DNA from: Ailurus styani
Taxonomy: Eukaryota; Chordata; Mammalia; Carnivora; Ailuridae
DNA: 64,000 nucleotides
NCBI GenBank assembly: GCA_002007465.1
Contig: LNAC01000031.1
Coordinates: 5,901,009-5,965,008, forward strand
Direction: 5' to 3'
The notes under the pieces are model-generated. The model searched no databases and was not told the origin of the DNA. It saw nothing but the letters and a program-made list of their open reading frames with translations. Numbering within the stretch: position 1 is the stretch's first letter; the number at the start of each line of letters is the position of its first letter. Both the position numbers and the translations under genes were made by a program. Positions 11,300 through 23,165 of the stretch are shown piece after piece.

Positions 11300-11970
11300 C
11301 GCAACTGCTGCTTCATTTTCTTGGAGAACGAGGCTTCAAGGTGGCCCCGTCCTCAAGGCTACTCAGGAAGCTGAGTCTCCCGCTTTAGCTAAAGGGTGAA
11401 GGAAGAGGCGAGCAAGGCCCGCGGAGAAAGGACAGAACAACTCTTACCTCCCACAAGCCTCTCTCTCCCAGCCCACCTAGCTCCACAGGAACCAACTTAG
11501 CGATCGCGCTCCACCCATTTCCGGACTGTCGCAGGCGCCGTCGCTTGCGCAATGACGTTTTAGTCGCCTGCGGACCCCGGAAGTGCAGCTCGAACTTGGC
11601 CGGGGCGCGGATCCCGAGGGGGAAAGTCATAACAACCGCACGAGGGAGTTCGTCTGGCGAGCTGGAAGGCCACGCCTCCTCCCGCCTCCCCCCGCAGCCC
11701 TGTAGCTGGGGGCAGAGCTCAGGTAGGACCTGCGTTTGCCGGGATGTGAGCTCCGGGGGCAGGCCCGGGCGGAAATCAGAGGAAGGGGCTGGCCTGATCG
11801 GTTTCGGGCGGGGATTGTTGGCCCCGGGGCCTCAGGCTGCCGGCGTCTCACGCTGCGTGCCCTGCGCCCAGGTGTCCCCAATTCCGGGACCCAGCCGAAG
11901 GGCAGGATCCACCTACCGTTTTCACTTATGAGGCGGGGCAGGACACGTGCGTTCCCTGGTTGACTGTCCT
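11300..11970 (+). promoter_or_regulatory. ARB2A: CpG island, probable ARB2A promoter
   Basis: This is the only GC- and CpG-rich stretch in an otherwise AT-rich window. It lies upstream of the first coding exon of ARB2A and on the right side for transcription on the + strand. Visible motifs are a palindromic C/EBP-type octamer TTGCGCAA at 11545-11552, immediately followed by TGACGT (CRE half-site) at 11553-11558, and an ETS-type CCGGAAGT at 11577-11584. No TATA box is obvious, which fits a housekeeping CpG-island promoter. Open frames across the island on both strands are what high GC content produces and are not called as genes. The role as promoter is inferred from composition and position; no start site can be read from sequence. 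Confidence 0.8.
11590..11722 (+). other. ARB2A: Probable non-coding first exon of ARB2A (5' end uncertain)
   Basis: Inside the CpG island, CAG followed by GTAGGA at 11720-11728 is a good splice donor, placing the exon end at 11722. The next supported exon (47542) begins with an in-frame stop just before the start codon, so exon 1 would be 5' untranslated. The left boundary given is a guess within the island; the ETS and C/EBP/CRE motifs lie just upstream. Other donors in the island are possible, and genes of this type often use several first exons. Confidence 0.5.
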
Positions 11971-12820
11971 TGCAAGTGAACATGTGGGGTTCGGTGAGCC
12001 CTAAAGACCGTATAGAGTAATGGGCCCTCGTATGCTTTCGCAGGAGCGACGGTATTTGTTGTCTGATTAAACATTTTTTCCTACAAAAATTATGATCAAC
12101 GGCTGAAGATTTACCAGATGTCATTAGTGCAGTTAAAAAAAATCTCTCAAAACTTGTAAGATGTTTGTATGGGTGCTGGTGGGACATTTGACTGGAATGG
12201 ATTTTTAAACTTTTGACTTTGAAATAAAGTTAGGTATATATTGGAAGCACGCTTTTCTCTCCCTCATCCAGAGACTTAACATATTCTTCTCAGGCTGCGG
12301 ATTGTGTATGTATCTCTTGGGCCAAGAATTGGTTATTTAATTTTTGTCTATATTTATTAACAACTAGTGTTCTTGCATTTGTGTATTTCCCTACCTCAGA
12401 AGTTGTAGAGGGAAAATCCTGTGGTTTTCAGACTAGCAAGTCCCTTGTAATGTTTATCAAAATAGATGCATTGGAATGTTGATTATGCAATACATGGTAT
12501 CTTTTTGTTTTAAAACAGTGTTAGAGGTAAATTCTTTATACTTTATTCCATATTGCGAGGGATGGTTATACTGTATTCATTTAGGGTATTTAGAAGCTGT
12601 GAGAGCAAGCACTGTTTGAAGTGCCTAATTAAGGTATTATTGTCAGTGCTGGTACCAGGCTTCTATCTGACTTTTTAAACTAGGTGTTTCTCCCACTTTA
12701 GTCATTTCTACTCTAGATGGCTATGAGGCAGTGGCTGGTGTCTTTTGCAAGACTGGTAGATGGTAGAATAGTACCAAGATCAAGAGGAAAATATGAGTTT
12801 ATGCTGTGAACAGCCAACTA
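11971..12820. other. ARB2A: Start of ARB2A intron 1, repeat-poor
   Basis: CpG density falls off here and no transposon is recognised for about 850 bases. This is usual next to an active promoter. No exon seen. Confidence 0.55.
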
Positions 12821-13000
12821 TTTTTTCATTTAACAAATATTTATTGGCCACCCTCGATGTGCCAGGTGGTGTTCTAGGTGATGGGGATACAATAATGAAC
12901 AAAATAGACAAAGTCCTTGTGCTCCTGGAATTTACATCATAAATTCTGCATCGTAAATTTCATCGTAAATTCATCGTAAAAAAAAAGGATGTAGAAAAAA
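12820..13000. repeat. Ancient mammalian repeat fragment with local tandem repeats
   Basis: ACAAATATTTATTGGCCACC...ATGTGCCAGGTGGTGTTCTAGGTGATGGGGATACA is a widespread ancient repeat core (MIR/L2 age class). It runs into four imperfect CATCGTAAATT units (about 12936-12980). Confidence 0.6.
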
Positions 13001-13569
13001 ATTAGCAAGTAAATGTGTATATCAGGTAGTGATAAAAGCTATGAAGAAAAAGTAATGCTCCTTCTGGGGAGAGAGAATTACAAAGGATACTATTTTACAC
13101 AGTATTGTCAAGCTTAGCCTCTCTGTAAGGGAACATGTGAGTAGACATGTGAATGAAATGAGAGTGTGAACTCTGCAGGTTGTGGGGATGGGTGTTTTAG
13201 GATAGCAAAACGTGGTGAGGCAGGGGTATGTTTGGTATATCCTAGAATAGCAATGATGTAGGCATGGAGGCATTAGGGTTTAAAAATCTCGAAAATGAGT
13301 ATTTATTCAGTTGTTTGGTGTGTGCATGTGAGATCTTACTTATTGACAGACTGTTTTTTTCAACTTTCCCAGACAGAGCTCTATGAGGAGAATCTGAAGT
13401 CCTTAAATATTTAGAAATGTTTCCATGCTCTTCATTGACACTAATGAAGTTAAGCACCATCTACTTAGTTGATAAATTGTGCTGTTTTGTCAGATAAGGT
13501 TTGCACAGTAGCCATGGATGAGTAAATATCAAGTACTTTTCTGCCCTATTGTAAACTTTACTTTTCGTT
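13001..13569. other. Intron 1, no clear feature
   Basis: Mixed sequence. Frames on the minus strand (13022-13460) lack any recognised domain or splice context. Confidence 0.5.
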
Positions 13570-14475
13570 CATCTTTTTTGTTGTGGTAAAATAGACATAA
13601 CATAAAATTTACCACTGTAAACATTTTTAACTGTATATATGAGCGGTAATAAGTACACTCACACTGTTAGGCAATCATCACTATCATCCATCTCCAGAAC
13701 TTTTCATCTTCCTCAACTGAAAATCCATAGCCTTTAAACATTAACTCTCTGTTTTCCTCTCCCTTTAGCCTCTCACAACCGCCAGTTTACTTTCTGTCTC
13801 TGAATTTCTTGTCTCTACTCAAGGTAACTCATATGAATGGAATCATTCAGTATTTGTCCTTTTGTGACTGGCTTATTTCACTTAGCATTATATTTTCAAG
13901 GTTCATCCATGTTGTATCTTGTTTTCTTTTTAAGGTTGACTGATACTCCATTGTGTGTATATACCACATTTTTTTTTTATCATTTTGACCATGGATGCTT
14001 GTGTTGTTTTCACCTTTTGTATGTTGTAAGTAAGGGTTGCTCTGAACAGGAGTGTGCAAATATCTGTTTGAGTTTCTGCTTTCATGTCTTTTGCCTACAT
14101 ACCCAGAATTGGATCAAATGTCAATTCTGTATTTAATCACCTTACTGTAATCACCTTACTGTTATCCACAGTGGTTGTACTATTTTACGTTCCTACCAGC
14201 AATGAGCAGAGGTTGCAATTTCTCTACGTGTTCACGAATACTTTTTCACATCTTTGCCAAACACATTCTTTCTCTCTTTTTTTTTTGATAATAGTCATCC
14301 TAATGGGTGTGAAGTAGTATCTCATGTAGTTTTTATTTGCAGTTTCCTAATGATTAGAGGTATTGAACATCTTGAACATCTTTTCATATGCTTTGGGGCC
14401 ATATGTATATATTCTTCAGAGTGCTATTCATTTATTTTAAGATCTGACTTTAATATAAATTTTTGGATTTTTTTT
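13570..14475 (-). mobile_element. Old L1 fragment, antisense
   Basis: Antisense L1 3' part: AAAATAGACATAACATAAAATTTACC, then GGAATCATTCAGTATTTGTCC, TACTCCATTGTGTGTATATACCAC, TCCTAATGGGTGTGAAGTAG. Frames here are L1 shadows and decayed ORF2. Confidence 0.87.
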
Positions 14476-14831
14476 TTTTGGTGAGTCTTCTAAGGGTTAA
14501 GAAGGCAGACACTATTTTTCTGTGGATTTTTTTTAACCCTAAAATAATATAATTGTAAAAATTTCAATTATCTATAGACAAGTATCTGTAGTAACTCCAA
14601 ACTTAGAAATAAAAAGGACCATAAAGCATCTTTTATAACAATGAATAAACCTTTTGAGTATCAGATAGCGATTAAAAAAACAGTTCAGAAAAGACAAGGA
14701 TCATCCTGACCTGCTTTGATTTTTTTTTTCTTTTAATTAGAAGGAAAGGGGTGTATTGATTGGCTGACTGTGCCTGTGAAGTCAATCTCTTTTTTCTGGG
14801 AGCTGGAGACCTGGAAACAAACAGAAGAGAC
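14476..14831. other. Intron 1, no clear feature
   Basis: AT-rich; nothing recognised. Confidence 0.5.
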
Positions 14832-14845
14832 AAAAATGGTGAAAC

Positions 14846-15005
14846 GGGGGCACCTGGGTGGCTCAGTCAGTTAAGCGTCTGATCCTTGATTTTGACTCAG
14901 GTCATGATTTCAAGCTTGTGGGATTGAGTTCTGCAACTGGCTGTGTGCTGGGCGTGCAGCCTGCTTAAGATTCTTTCTTTCTCTCTGTTCTCCCCTCCCC
15001 CCTTA
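14846..15005 (+). mobile_element. CAN-SINE, sense, older subtype
   Basis: Flanked by AAAAATGGTGAAAC (14832-14845) and AAAAACGGTGAAAC (15006-15019). Its head TCAGTCAGTTAAGCGTCTGA differs from the young mustelid copies, indicating an older carnivore subfamily. Confidence 0.92.
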
Positions 15006-15019
15006 AAAAACGGTGAAAC

Positions 15020-15849
15020 AGAGAAGTATTGAGTAGCAATATAGCAATGGGGAGTGGCAAAGGACATCAGTAACAGTGATGGACAATAAACAGCAGAACT
15101 GGCAGCAGAGGAGATAAGATTCAGCAACAAGGTGACAGAAACTAATAATAGCTCCACAGATTGGAATGCAATGGGGATGGGGCGAGAGAGATCATATCAC
15201 CAGCTACATCTCTGCATATGGTTCTGCAGTCAGCCATTTGGCCTTGAGTAGTTCAGTAAGACCTACTGTGTATCAGACAATGTGTCAGTTCATCTGACTC
15301 AATAGTCAATATTTGGAAGATGTGCAGTGTATACAGTCCTATAGGAATAAACTAAGTTTTTCAGACAGTGTACCATATTATTTCCATCCATAGAATAATG
15401 AGGTTTAATTGAGTAATTTAATGAGTAATTGTGTAATTGAACAATGTTCAGTGTTGTTAAAAAAAAAGGTGGGTTTTTTTTGGATTATTTTTATGAAAAG
15501 GAAAGGAATTTTTTTGTCCAGAATAGATAATGGCCTAGTAATTCAAGATAACGCCTCCCCCCCACTTCTTTTAACTATCGAATGGTTTTGTACACTATCA
15601 TTGTCTAGAAAGTACTCTTGGGTACTACATTTAGCTAACTATTTCAGTTACAAAGCTCATTTAAGCTGATTAATTTAAAGTAATGAATGAAAAATTGTAC
15701 CACAATTTTGCTCATCACTCTTTGGCAAATTAAAATTGATTAATTTGGTACAGATGAGATGGCAGATGACTGACTTGCTCAAGGTTTCACGGCAAAGTTA
15801 AAGACAAGGAAGAGACAGCAGTACTGTGCTGATTTCTCTGATACTGTAT
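15020..15849. other. Intron 1, no clear feature
   Basis: No transposon or exon recognised. A small run of GAGTAATT repeats at about 15410-15435. Confidence 0.5.
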
Positions 15850-15865
15850 TGTTGTCTCCTTTTTT

Positions 15866-16065
15866 TTTTTAAAGATTTTATTTATGCATTTGACGCAGAG
15901 AGAGAGATTACAAGTAGGCAGAGAGGCAGTCAGAGAGATAGGAGAGAGGAGGAAGCAGGCTCCCTGCTGAGCAGAGAGCCCGATGTGGGCCTTGATCCCA
16001 GGACCCTGGGATCATGACCTGAGCCGAAGGCAGCGGCTTTAACCTACTGAGCCACCCAGGCGCCC
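15866..16065 (-). mobile_element. CAN-SINE, antisense
   Basis: Flanked by TGTTGTCTCCTTTTTT (15850-15865, 16066-16081). Confidence 0.95.
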
Positions 16066-16081
16066 TGTTGTCTCCTTTTTT

Positions 16082-16640
16082 GGGGACTAGTTCCTTTTTC
16101 CAATATAGATAATGTAGGTAATTTTGCTGTAGAGAAAAATATCACTGTGAAGACACATTATTGAAGCAAAGCATTTATTGTATGCTTCCATTTTTGTATA
16201 GCAGATAAGATATTTATTTTAAGCATAGTCTAGATTGATAATGTACTCAGGGTTGATTTGTTTGGAGGTTGGAGAGTTGCTAATAAGACCAAGATTTTGG
16301 ATTTGGGCCTTTGTGATGTCCTTTATAAGCTTATTACAAAAATGGCCACAACTAATACCCAACAGTGTAACTATTAACTGTCATAGGATGTGACTGATAT
16401 TCTTATCCCCTGCTAATCACATTTCCCTCATATGTGTTTTGGCGTCAGAAAGCAGCAAGAATGATGCTCTATGTGGCTAAATACGCTACTTATATTTAAA
16501 AAACAATTCAGAGTTAATATCTAAGGTAATGAAGGAGTGTAAAGTGATTCCCTTTTCAGGTATAAAGCATAGTTTGGTTTTGTGTGCCTTATTTAGAATA
16601 TGGACAGTCCAAGTTGTAACCAAAATTACAACTCAAAAGT
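16082..16640. other. Intron 1, no clear feature
   Basis: Nothing recognised. Confidence 0.5.
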
Positions 16641-16649
16641 AAGGCATTT

Positions 16650-16848
16650 AAAAAAATTTTTTTATATTTTATTTATTTATTTAACAGATAGAGAGAGATC
16701 ACAGGTAGGCAGAGAGGCAGGCAGAGAGAGAGGAAGAAGCAGGCTCTGTGCTGAGCAGGGAGCCCGATGCGGGCCTCTATCCCAGGACCCTGAGATCATG
16801 ACCTGAGCCGAAAGCAGAGGCTTAACCCACTGAGCCACCCAGGCGCCC
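16650..16848 (-). mobile_element. CAN-SINE, antisense
   Basis: Flanked by AAGGCATTT (16641-16649, 16849-16857). Confidence 0.94.
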
Positions 16849-16857
16849 AAGGCATTT

Positions 16858-18510
16858 TTTAAGTCAAAAAATGTTTGATTGAGATGGTGGCATACTGTCT
16901 TGATTTGTGTTACCCATTCTTCATGGTATCATCATTTTTGTGTATATTATAGAAATTGTTATAGTACTAACTCACGTTGTTTGGAAATTAATTAATCATC
17001 TTGATCCATTTGGTTTAACACCCTTTAATGTAGTTGGGAGTATTTATCTTAGGCTTAGTTTTGGAAAATACTTTTGACCTGATTGAACTTTCTGGGAGAT
17101 TATTATTCTGTGGGATCACTGGAGTCTTATTTTTATTACCGATATATCTGTCTTTGTCCTGGAAGTTATTGAGCTAAATGGGAGAAATAATAGATAATTA
17201 TGCCCTCTATAATACTGCATTGAGTAGAGTTCGGAAATTGGAGATATCCAGGCTAAACGGATCTGCACAATCTTTAACGTTGTAAAATTAGTTGCCAGCT
17301 AATTTAAGTAAATATCCAGGTTTTTTGTATCTCCTGAGAAATAGAAAGTTCCAGTCACACTGGGTCTTCATTTTATATAGCAACAGTGGGGCAAATTGCA
17401 ACTCCCTTGAAATGAGCTATGTGTTTTCCAGTTTGTTGCAGGCTTTACATTCATACAGTGTAAGCTTATGACTTACAGGGCTCGCCGCCTGTATTGACTG
17501 ACTGTTAACTTTCTGGTTCCTACAGACATTTGAATTTTTGATTCCTGCATCATACAGACTTTAAATGGGTGATTGTTTGTCTTTGCCTTTCTATGGCTAT
17601 ATTGTACCCTTTCACTTTTATTTTCTTTATACCTCCAGTGATTGGGGTGTGGCCTTTGCTGTTGACTGCCTCTTGGAGTGACAGCTTATGCTGTAAAATA
17701 GATTTTCTTAAATCCTAGTGTGCTGAAGTAACCTCCCTTAAACTGCGGTCAAGGCAGTGGTAGGGTCTTTCCTATAGGTTGGATTATGGCCTGAATTTTA
17801 AACCAGATGGCTCTAGGTTTGGATGCAATGCAAATCGGATTTATTGGAGACCATTTTGCACCTTTTTTTTTTTTGCCAGCATGAAAGCATTTTTTATTTG
17901 TACACTGTTTTCTTAGAATTTTTCCTACTTTTTTCTAGGTTACTAATATGATAAGTCAGTTTGTGCTAATGTGTTTGACAGGTAATTGTGATTAGAGTAT
18001 TGTTTATAGGTGGTATTTTGTTATTTTGGAACAGTGTGAGTGATTATAATGGTGGAGATTTTATCTGCATTAGGAATACTACAAGTACTTTTAAAAAACT
18101 AGACATTTCAGTTTTGTCATTGAAAACAAACTATTGAAAACAAGCTTATTTATTCTGAGTATTTTCTTCAGTAGGAAACATGCATAATTAGTTTTATCCA
18201 AACAAGCATATGTGTTTGTGTTTTTAACTGTTCTAATTAAAAATGTAAGGTTCCTCTCTCTCTTTCTTTCTCAATAAAGAAAGACTTTCAGCCAGATCAA
18301 CCGTTAATTCTGAAAATATTGAGCTATGTAAGTTAATTTTCCACTATTTTTTTAATCCAAAGACAGTGAAAGAAAGCATTCTTGTTTTGGTAAGTCTAGA
18401 GGAAGATTTTCCTTACATAGGAAATAAATTATTGCTGAATTGGAAAATCAGGTAATAGAATGATAATAAGAATGAATGAATCTGGGAGCTTTAGTGGTGT
18501 TCACTAGTTC
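16858..18510. other. Transposon-free part of intron 1
   Basis: About 1.65 kb in which I recognise no SINE, L1 or LTR, unusual in this window. It contains an ATGCAAAT octamer (17828-17835). A conserved regulatory element is possible but not shown by sequence alone. Confidence 0.45.
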
Positions 18511-18514
18511 ACTT

Positions 18515-19010
18515 GGAATTTAACGACATGTTGTCTATTATTATGTAATAAATGATCCCAAAATTTAGCAGCTTAAAATGAAAAATATTATTTCACACAG
18601 TCTCTTAGAGTCAGAAATTTAGGATCAGCTTAGGGGTGGTTCTGGTTTAGGATCTCTCATGAGGTTGTAGTTCCAGTGTCAGCTAAGGTTGCAGTCATCT
18701 GTAGTTTGAATGGGTCTGTAAGATCCACTTCCAAGCTCACTCTTATGGCTGTTGGCAGGAAGTTTCACTTAAGTACCTGTCTGGGCCTCTCCACAGGGCT
18801 TCTCACAACATGGCTTCCCCAGAGCAAGTGATCTGATAGAGTGAGAGAGCACCCAAGATGGAAACCACAATATTATAATTTCTGAGGTGTGATGCTATCA
18901 GTTCTCCTGTTTAGTATTGGTCATACAAGTCAACTCTGGCACTGTGTGGGAGGAGACTACATGGAGACGTGAGTAACAGGACATAGGAAGTTGGCTGTCA
19001 CTGTCTGCCC
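18515..19010. mobile_element. MLT1-type MaLR LTR
   Basis: Follows the MLT1 pattern over about 500 bases: CCCAAAATTTAGCAGCTTAAAA, GGTTCTGGTTTAGGATCTCTCA, GGGCCTCTCCACAGGGCTTC, AACATGGCTTCCCCAGAGCAA, GTGTGGGAGGAGACTACATGG. Solo, no internal region. Confidence 0.85.
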
Positions 19011-19924
19011 TCCAGCCCCCAGAGGTTCATGTCCTTGCCACATGCAGCACTGCTTCCCAAGGCCTAACATGTCTCATTCTGTTACTATATCATCTCAGAG
19101 CGCAGAATTTCATCATCTAAATCAGGTCTGGGCTTAGATGTGGTTCCTTGAGTGTTTTGCCTCAAGCACAGCTCTTTGAGTACCGTCCTGCGCCATCTGC
19201 CTCTCCCCACCTGCAATACTGAACATACAGTGGAGGACAGCCATTGGATAACAGCTATAAATAGTTTTGTTCTAAAAGGGCAAAAATAGAAGATGCCAAG
19301 GTGTCCCTAATTCATAGCAATTCTGAGATCCAGATGGGAAAATATTGGAAGTTTCTTAATTAGATCTGAAGCCTGGGAATAATTCTTTATGGTTCTTCGC
19401 CTTGCTATGCTTTTCCTTGTACCTCTGTCTTTTTTCATGAAAGATAACAGATGTTTTCAAAGGTGAGTTGTTTTCTCAGCTTGCTTTCTTTTGGGGCCCA
19501 AAAGCCTCTCTTTCTTTAAGTTATATTAAATCTTTTATATATTAAATAAAAAGATATATTAATCTTTTTTAAGTCTTATTTACATGAATTCTATTGAGAT
19601 ATATTCCTTTAAGCAAAGTTACACTTTTTTTGAGATAAATCCTTGTATAGGTTGGGCTCCTAATAACAAGGCTGAGGGGTAACGCCCTTAAATTTGTAGA
19701 AGCTTTATTGTTTGAGAGGATCAATAGTGCATTCTAATGTCTGACAAGGGCCTTTTGGCTGAATGACTAATAGTCTGAGGCACCATCTTTAATATTTTCG
19801 AGGTTTTAATGAAAGAGTTTTCAGTCATACCCTCAGCCTCATTTTTGAATGATGTTTTCCTGATAGTGCCCTGCATTTTTTCTTTGCTCAGGAAACATTT
19901 CTTAATTTTAGCATCAGTTGCCTA
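19011..19924. other. Intron 1, no clear feature
   Basis: Mixed sequence with no recognised exon or repeat. Confidence 0.45.
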
Positions 19925-21065
19925 ATTTTCTTTTAGTAGATTTGTTTTTTAGAACAGTTCTGGGTTCACAACAAAATTGAATAGAAAGTTAGATGTCCCA
20001 TATACCTCCTGCCCCTACACTACCTCCCTTCAGCATTCCACATCAGAGTGGTGTATTTGTTACAACTGATCAACCTATGTTGACATATCATTATCATCCA
20101 AAATCCATAGTTTACTACATTAGGGTTCAGTCGTGGTGTTAATGTATTCTGTGGGTTCAGGCAAATGTGTAATGACATGTATCCACCATCATAGTACTGT
20201 AGAAAATAAGTTCACTGTATGAAAATAGTTTCACTACCATGTTTATCCTTCCTTTCCCCAACCCCTGCCAACCACTAAACTTTTGATTGTGTCTATAGTT
20301 CTGCCTTTTCCAAAATGTCTTTTAGTTGGAATCATATAGTATGTAGATATCCTTTTTGGATTGGCTTTTTTCACTTAGTAATAGGCATTTAAAATTGCTC
20401 CCCTATTTTTTCATGGTTTGATAGTTCTTTTTTTTTTAAGTGCTTAATAATCCATTGTATGGATGTACCACAATTGATTTGATTATTAAGCTACTGAAGG
20501 ACGTCTTGGTTGTTTCTAAATTTGGCAGTAACGAATAAAGCTGCTGTAAACATCTGTGTGCGGGTGTTTGTATGGACAGAAGTTTTCAACTCATTTGGGT
20601 AAATACCAAGGAGTATGATTTCTGTATTGTATGGTGAGAGTATGTTTAATTTTGTAACAAACTGCCATATTAGCTTCCATCATGGCTGTACCATTTTGCA
20701 TTCTCACCAGCAAGAATGAGAGTTCCTATTGCTCTAGATGCTTGCCAGCATTTCTTGTTGTCAGGCATTTAGGAATTTGTTCTTTCTAACAGGTATTTAG
20801 CAATATCTCATTGTTGTTTTAATTTGCAATTCATAATGACATATGATGTTTAAGATCTTTTCATAAGCTTATTTGCCATCTGTGTATCCTTGGTGAAGCA
20901 TCTTTTCAGGCCTTTGGCCCAGTTTTCTTGTTGTTGCATTTTAAGAGTTCTTTGTATATTTTAGGTAAGATACCTTTATTAGATAACATCTTTTGCAAAT
21001 ATTTTCTCTCAGTTTGTGACTTGGCTTTTCACTTACTTGACAGTATCTTTTGTAGAGTAAGTCTT
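19925..21065 (-). mobile_element. Old L1 fragment, antisense
   Basis: Antisense L1: GAACAGTTCTGGGTTCACA, AGTTGGAATCATATAGTATG, AATCCATTGTATGGATGTACC, GGTAAATACCAAGGAGTATG, ACTGCCATATTAGCTTCCA, TTGCCATCTGTGTATCCTTGG. Heavily mutated. Confidence 0.88.
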
Positions 21066-22264
21066 CTTTTTCTTTAACAGCCCTTTCATTATTTTCTCTC
21101 TCACTTCTCAAGTTTTACTATAAGCAGTAAAATGAACCAGGTGGCACATTCAACACTCTGGTTGGAAATCTTAGCTAGATCATATTTTCTTCTTTCTGTA
21201 TAATTGCATGGGGCAGTGTTGCTGAAGTTTATGCCACTTCTTAACAAGTATCCCCCTTCCTCAAATTTCCAATAACATTTGCTTTTTTGCAAGTCCTCAC
21301 CCATAGACTTATCAAAGCTCAGAGGCTTCTATAAACATGTTCTTCAGGCTGTTTTAGGCTTTATCTAACACTCTTCTTAGAGCCCCCTGCCTGGTTCCAA
21401 AGCCCCTCTTAACATTTTAACATTTTAAGTTTTCAGTGTGGCTGCACTGCACTTCCAGGTACCAAAATTTATATCTTTTCCTGCCCTCAAAGAAAACTTC
21501 GTGTTGTACAGTTATAATTCTAAGCTTTCTTTAAAACAGATCATGTTTTGAATTATAGCACAATCTGAATTTGCAACCTTGAAGAAAGGTTTGGGTCCTT
21601 ATATCAGTGGGTACCTTTGGGCAGAGTCTGATGAAGCTAGGAACCTTACATTTCTAAATTATGTTGAATCTCCTTTGCTAGTAGAAGCAGCCCTTCTACT
21701 CCTTCCTAGGAGGTCAGTCTCCACTGGCCTAAAGACTCTATAATATCTCCTAAAGTTGTTTCCTGCAATGGACTGCCGATCATCTTGTCTTATTCTTGCC
21801 ACCTTTCATTGCTTTTAGATCTATAATCAGATTTGAGTCCACAAAGGCCCCAGGGGGTGAGGTATAAAATTTAAACTGGGAAGAAGTGTGATACACACTA
21901 AAATAATTTGATAGTTTTTGTCATTTTGTTTCTACATGGGAATGGATTCTCAGAGTATGGAATCCGGTTAAGGGAATATTGGATCAGGTAGTAGTGGTGG
22001 TGGTGGTGCAGCTGCTGCTGGTGGATGATACGATGTCAGAATCCTGTAAGGATTATACTGTTAGGAGGATACTCCCAGTGGTTCACTTAGGAAATGAGAA
22101 ATGATGGGAACCTGAAGAAGACAACAAAGTTGAGGATAGGGAAGAAGGAACTGATGCTCTCTGCTCCTCTCATGTATTATGCATACTTTTTTAGTACTTA
22201 CGGTTTAATTATTTAATGTCCTCTCTCACTAGACCAAGCTATTCAATTATTAGGACCACTTATT
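21066..22264. other. Intron 1, no clear feature
   Basis: No transposon recognised. A short GGT/GCT trinucleotide stretch lies at about 21990-22024 (TAGTGGTGGTGGTGGTGCAG). No coding evidence. Confidence 0.5.
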
Positions 22265-22410
22265 TTTGTAACAGCATGAGAAACACCAAACATTTTATGC
22301 TGTGCATTATTGTAAGCACCTAACATACATTAATTTTTTTCAACCCCGCATCTATTCTGTAAGTAAGTACTAATATTAAATACATTTTTTTTAGATGTGG
22401 AAACAGTGTT
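22265..22410. repeat. Ancient MIR/L2-class repeat, left part
   Basis: Resembles 'TGTGCTAAGCACTT...ACATTAATCTCATTTAACC...GATGAGGAAAC'. Its likely continuation, GAAGGTTAAGTAACTTGCCC, is at 23050, beyond the LTR-like insertion. Confidence 0.5.
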
Positions 22411-23034
22411 ACTGTGTTGAGGATCCTTAAGAACCCTCAGGTTTGATGATTTCCTGGAAGAACTCCCAGAACTCAGAAAAGCTGTTAGATTCATGGTTTT
22501 GGTTTATTATAGTGAAAAGATCCAGATTAAAATCAGCAAAGAGAAAAAGCACATAGGGCTGGAGTCCAGGAGACACAGAGCACTACCTCCACTTGTCATC
22601 TTTCAGTACAGTCATATGGAAAGTGCTTAATTTCCCAAAGACAACGTATGATAAGTGTAAAGTCTTAACCAACCAGGAAGACTCCCCTGAGCCTTGGAGT
22701 CTAGGGTTTTGTTTGGTTTTTTTCTTTTAGGGTTTGGGATTATCAGTCACCTAGGCATGGAGTGCCCCCATAATTGACAACTACTCAGTTTCCAGCCCTC
22801 ACAGAAATCAAACTGATAAAGCTTGCTGCAGGATTCAGGTGGATCAAAGCATGCACTCACCGTAAATCACATGGTTAGAATAAACTATATGGCATGGCCC
22901 ATGGCTTCAAGTATACAAAGACACTCTTATCAGGCATGATATTCCAAGGCCTTATTAGTTATTTCCCAGCAGCCAGTCAAGAGACTGTCCTTTCCTTAGA
23001 AGATACAGAGTTTGAACACCTTAAACCTGCTCTT
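22411..23034. mobile_element. Probable old LTR (family not named)
   Basis: GGAAGAACTCCCAGAACTCAG, GGTTTATTATAGTGAAAAGATCC, CAGCAAAGAGAAAAAGCACATAGGG and CCTGAGCCTTGGAGTCTAGGG follow a pattern I associate with ancient ERV LTRs. It splits an ancient repeat, which supports an insertion. No retroviral genes present. Confidence 0.45.
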
Positions 23035-23165
23035 AACCTTTTATTGGACAGCTGAAGGTTAAGTAACTTGCCCTCGGAAATACATAGAATAGATGACTGA
23101 GTTGAAATTTAAAGAGAGGCATTCCAACTCTAGTATATATTGTTTTAACCACATATCTACTGCCT
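23035..23165. repeat. Ancient MIR/L2-class repeat, right part
   Basis: GACAGCTGAAGGTTAAGTAACTTGCCC...ATTCCAACTCTAGTATATATTGTTTTAACCACATATCTACTGCC is the end of a widespread ancient repeat. Confidence 0.5.

Noticed and set aside
11545..12187. Overlapping frames of 75-186 codons on both strands in the CpG island
   Set aside because: High GC lowers stop frequency. The frames cross the probable splice donor and show no domain or codon signal.
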